Assembly (NCBI GenBank): GCA_013397865.1
Contig: VZTI01002049.1
Coordinates: forward strand, 29,799-93,798
DNA: 64,000 nucleotides
Source: Struthidea cinerea
Taxonomy: Eukaryota > Chordata > Aves > Passeriformes > Corcoracidae
Reading direction: 5' to 3'
Position 1 is the first letter of the stretch; the number at the start of each line of letters is the position of its first letter. The notes beneath the pieces are model-generated. The model ran no database searches and was not told where the DNA came from. It saw only the letters and a list, made by a program, of their open reading frames with translations. The position numbers and the translations under genes were made by a program. Positions 63,661 to 64,000 of the stretch are shown here, in pieces.

Positions 63661-64000
63661 CCATCAGGATACTCTGGACCAACAAGAGCTCTTCAGCTCT
63701 CCCATTTCCAAACTTTCTGAACAGCAACAAAAGGTTATTCATAAGTGTGCCTGTTTGGACAAATTTGGAGGAAAATATCCTCTGACAGAAGGCAGGTTAC
63801 AATCACCCCTCCCCCATCAGGTTCAGGAAAAAAAATTTTCCTCAGAGGAAAGTGAAAGAGATAAAACAACTGTTTATTTAACAAACACACAGGAAAAGGA
63901 TAATAATGCTGAATAATAAAACCTCTCACTGTGCAGAGAAACCTGGGAAGATTTCAGAGTCCTTCTGTAGGTTTGGTCTCTCTCTCTTCCCTCTTCGGAG
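63661..64000. other. Unique DNA to window end, no gene seen
   Basis: No feature recognised. Confidence 0.45.

Noticed and set aside
1..64000. CRISPR arrays, operons, phage modules or tRNA clusters
   Set aside because: No regularly spaced repeats, no closely packed genes and no cloverleaf-compatible tRNA sequences were seen. The sequence is vertebrate in character.

Overview
The window looks like gene-poor genomic DNA from a bird. The main evidence is at least seven 5'-truncated CR1 LINE fragments (Chicken Repeat 1 family). Several end in the typical CR1 3' terminus, a short TTCTATGATT-type octamer repeat, or carry CR1 ORF2 C-terminal peptides such as GLFSLEKRRLRG and RKKFFTVR. Several long terminal repeats (LTRs) of endogenous retroviruses (ERVs) are also present. 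The remaining sequence is AT-rich and non-repetitive, with long A/T runs, few CpG-rich patches and no bacterial-type gene organisation. The species cannot be fixed from the sequence alone.

No host protein-coding gene, exon chain or RNA gene can be supported. Every open reading frame of more than about 100 codons lies in, or antisense to, a repeat (CR1, LTR or an ERV-like repeat), or has no coding signature. The window is therefore intergenic, or lies inside a very large intron.

Layout: 0-1.3 kb holds two forward CR1 fragments, the first with a TTAGA pentanucleotide expansion. A solo LTR with a 5-bp target duplication is at 7.33-7.65 kb. A reverse CR1 is at 10.4-11.1 kb and an LTR at 11.59-12.07 kb. 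A reverse-strand ERV-like dispersed repeat abuts a (TTTA)n microsatellite at 18.5-19.3 kb. An old CR1 is at 22.9-23.4 kb, directly before a 620-bp solo LTR at 23.84-24.46 kb. A reverse CR1 is at 29.5-30.2 kb. A second LTR related to the one at 11.6 kb is at 33.72-34.07 kb, with a flanking duplication. A reverse-strand solo LTR with a 6-bp duplication is at 36.38-36.77 kb. A CpG-rich LTR-like island containing an assembly gap is at 42.46-42.90 kb. Further CR1 copies are at 45.1 kb (reverse), 49.5 and 50.7 kb (forward), and 56.8 and 57.25 kb (reverse, back to back).

The LTRs are the most informative objects. Four have a pair of matching 5-6 bp flanks that I read directly from the sequence. None has recognisable gag, pol or env sequence beside it, so they appear to be solo LTRs left by LTR-LTR recombination. 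The rest of the window (about 85-90%) contains nothing I can assign beyond simple repeats. I found no convincing undescribed biological system.
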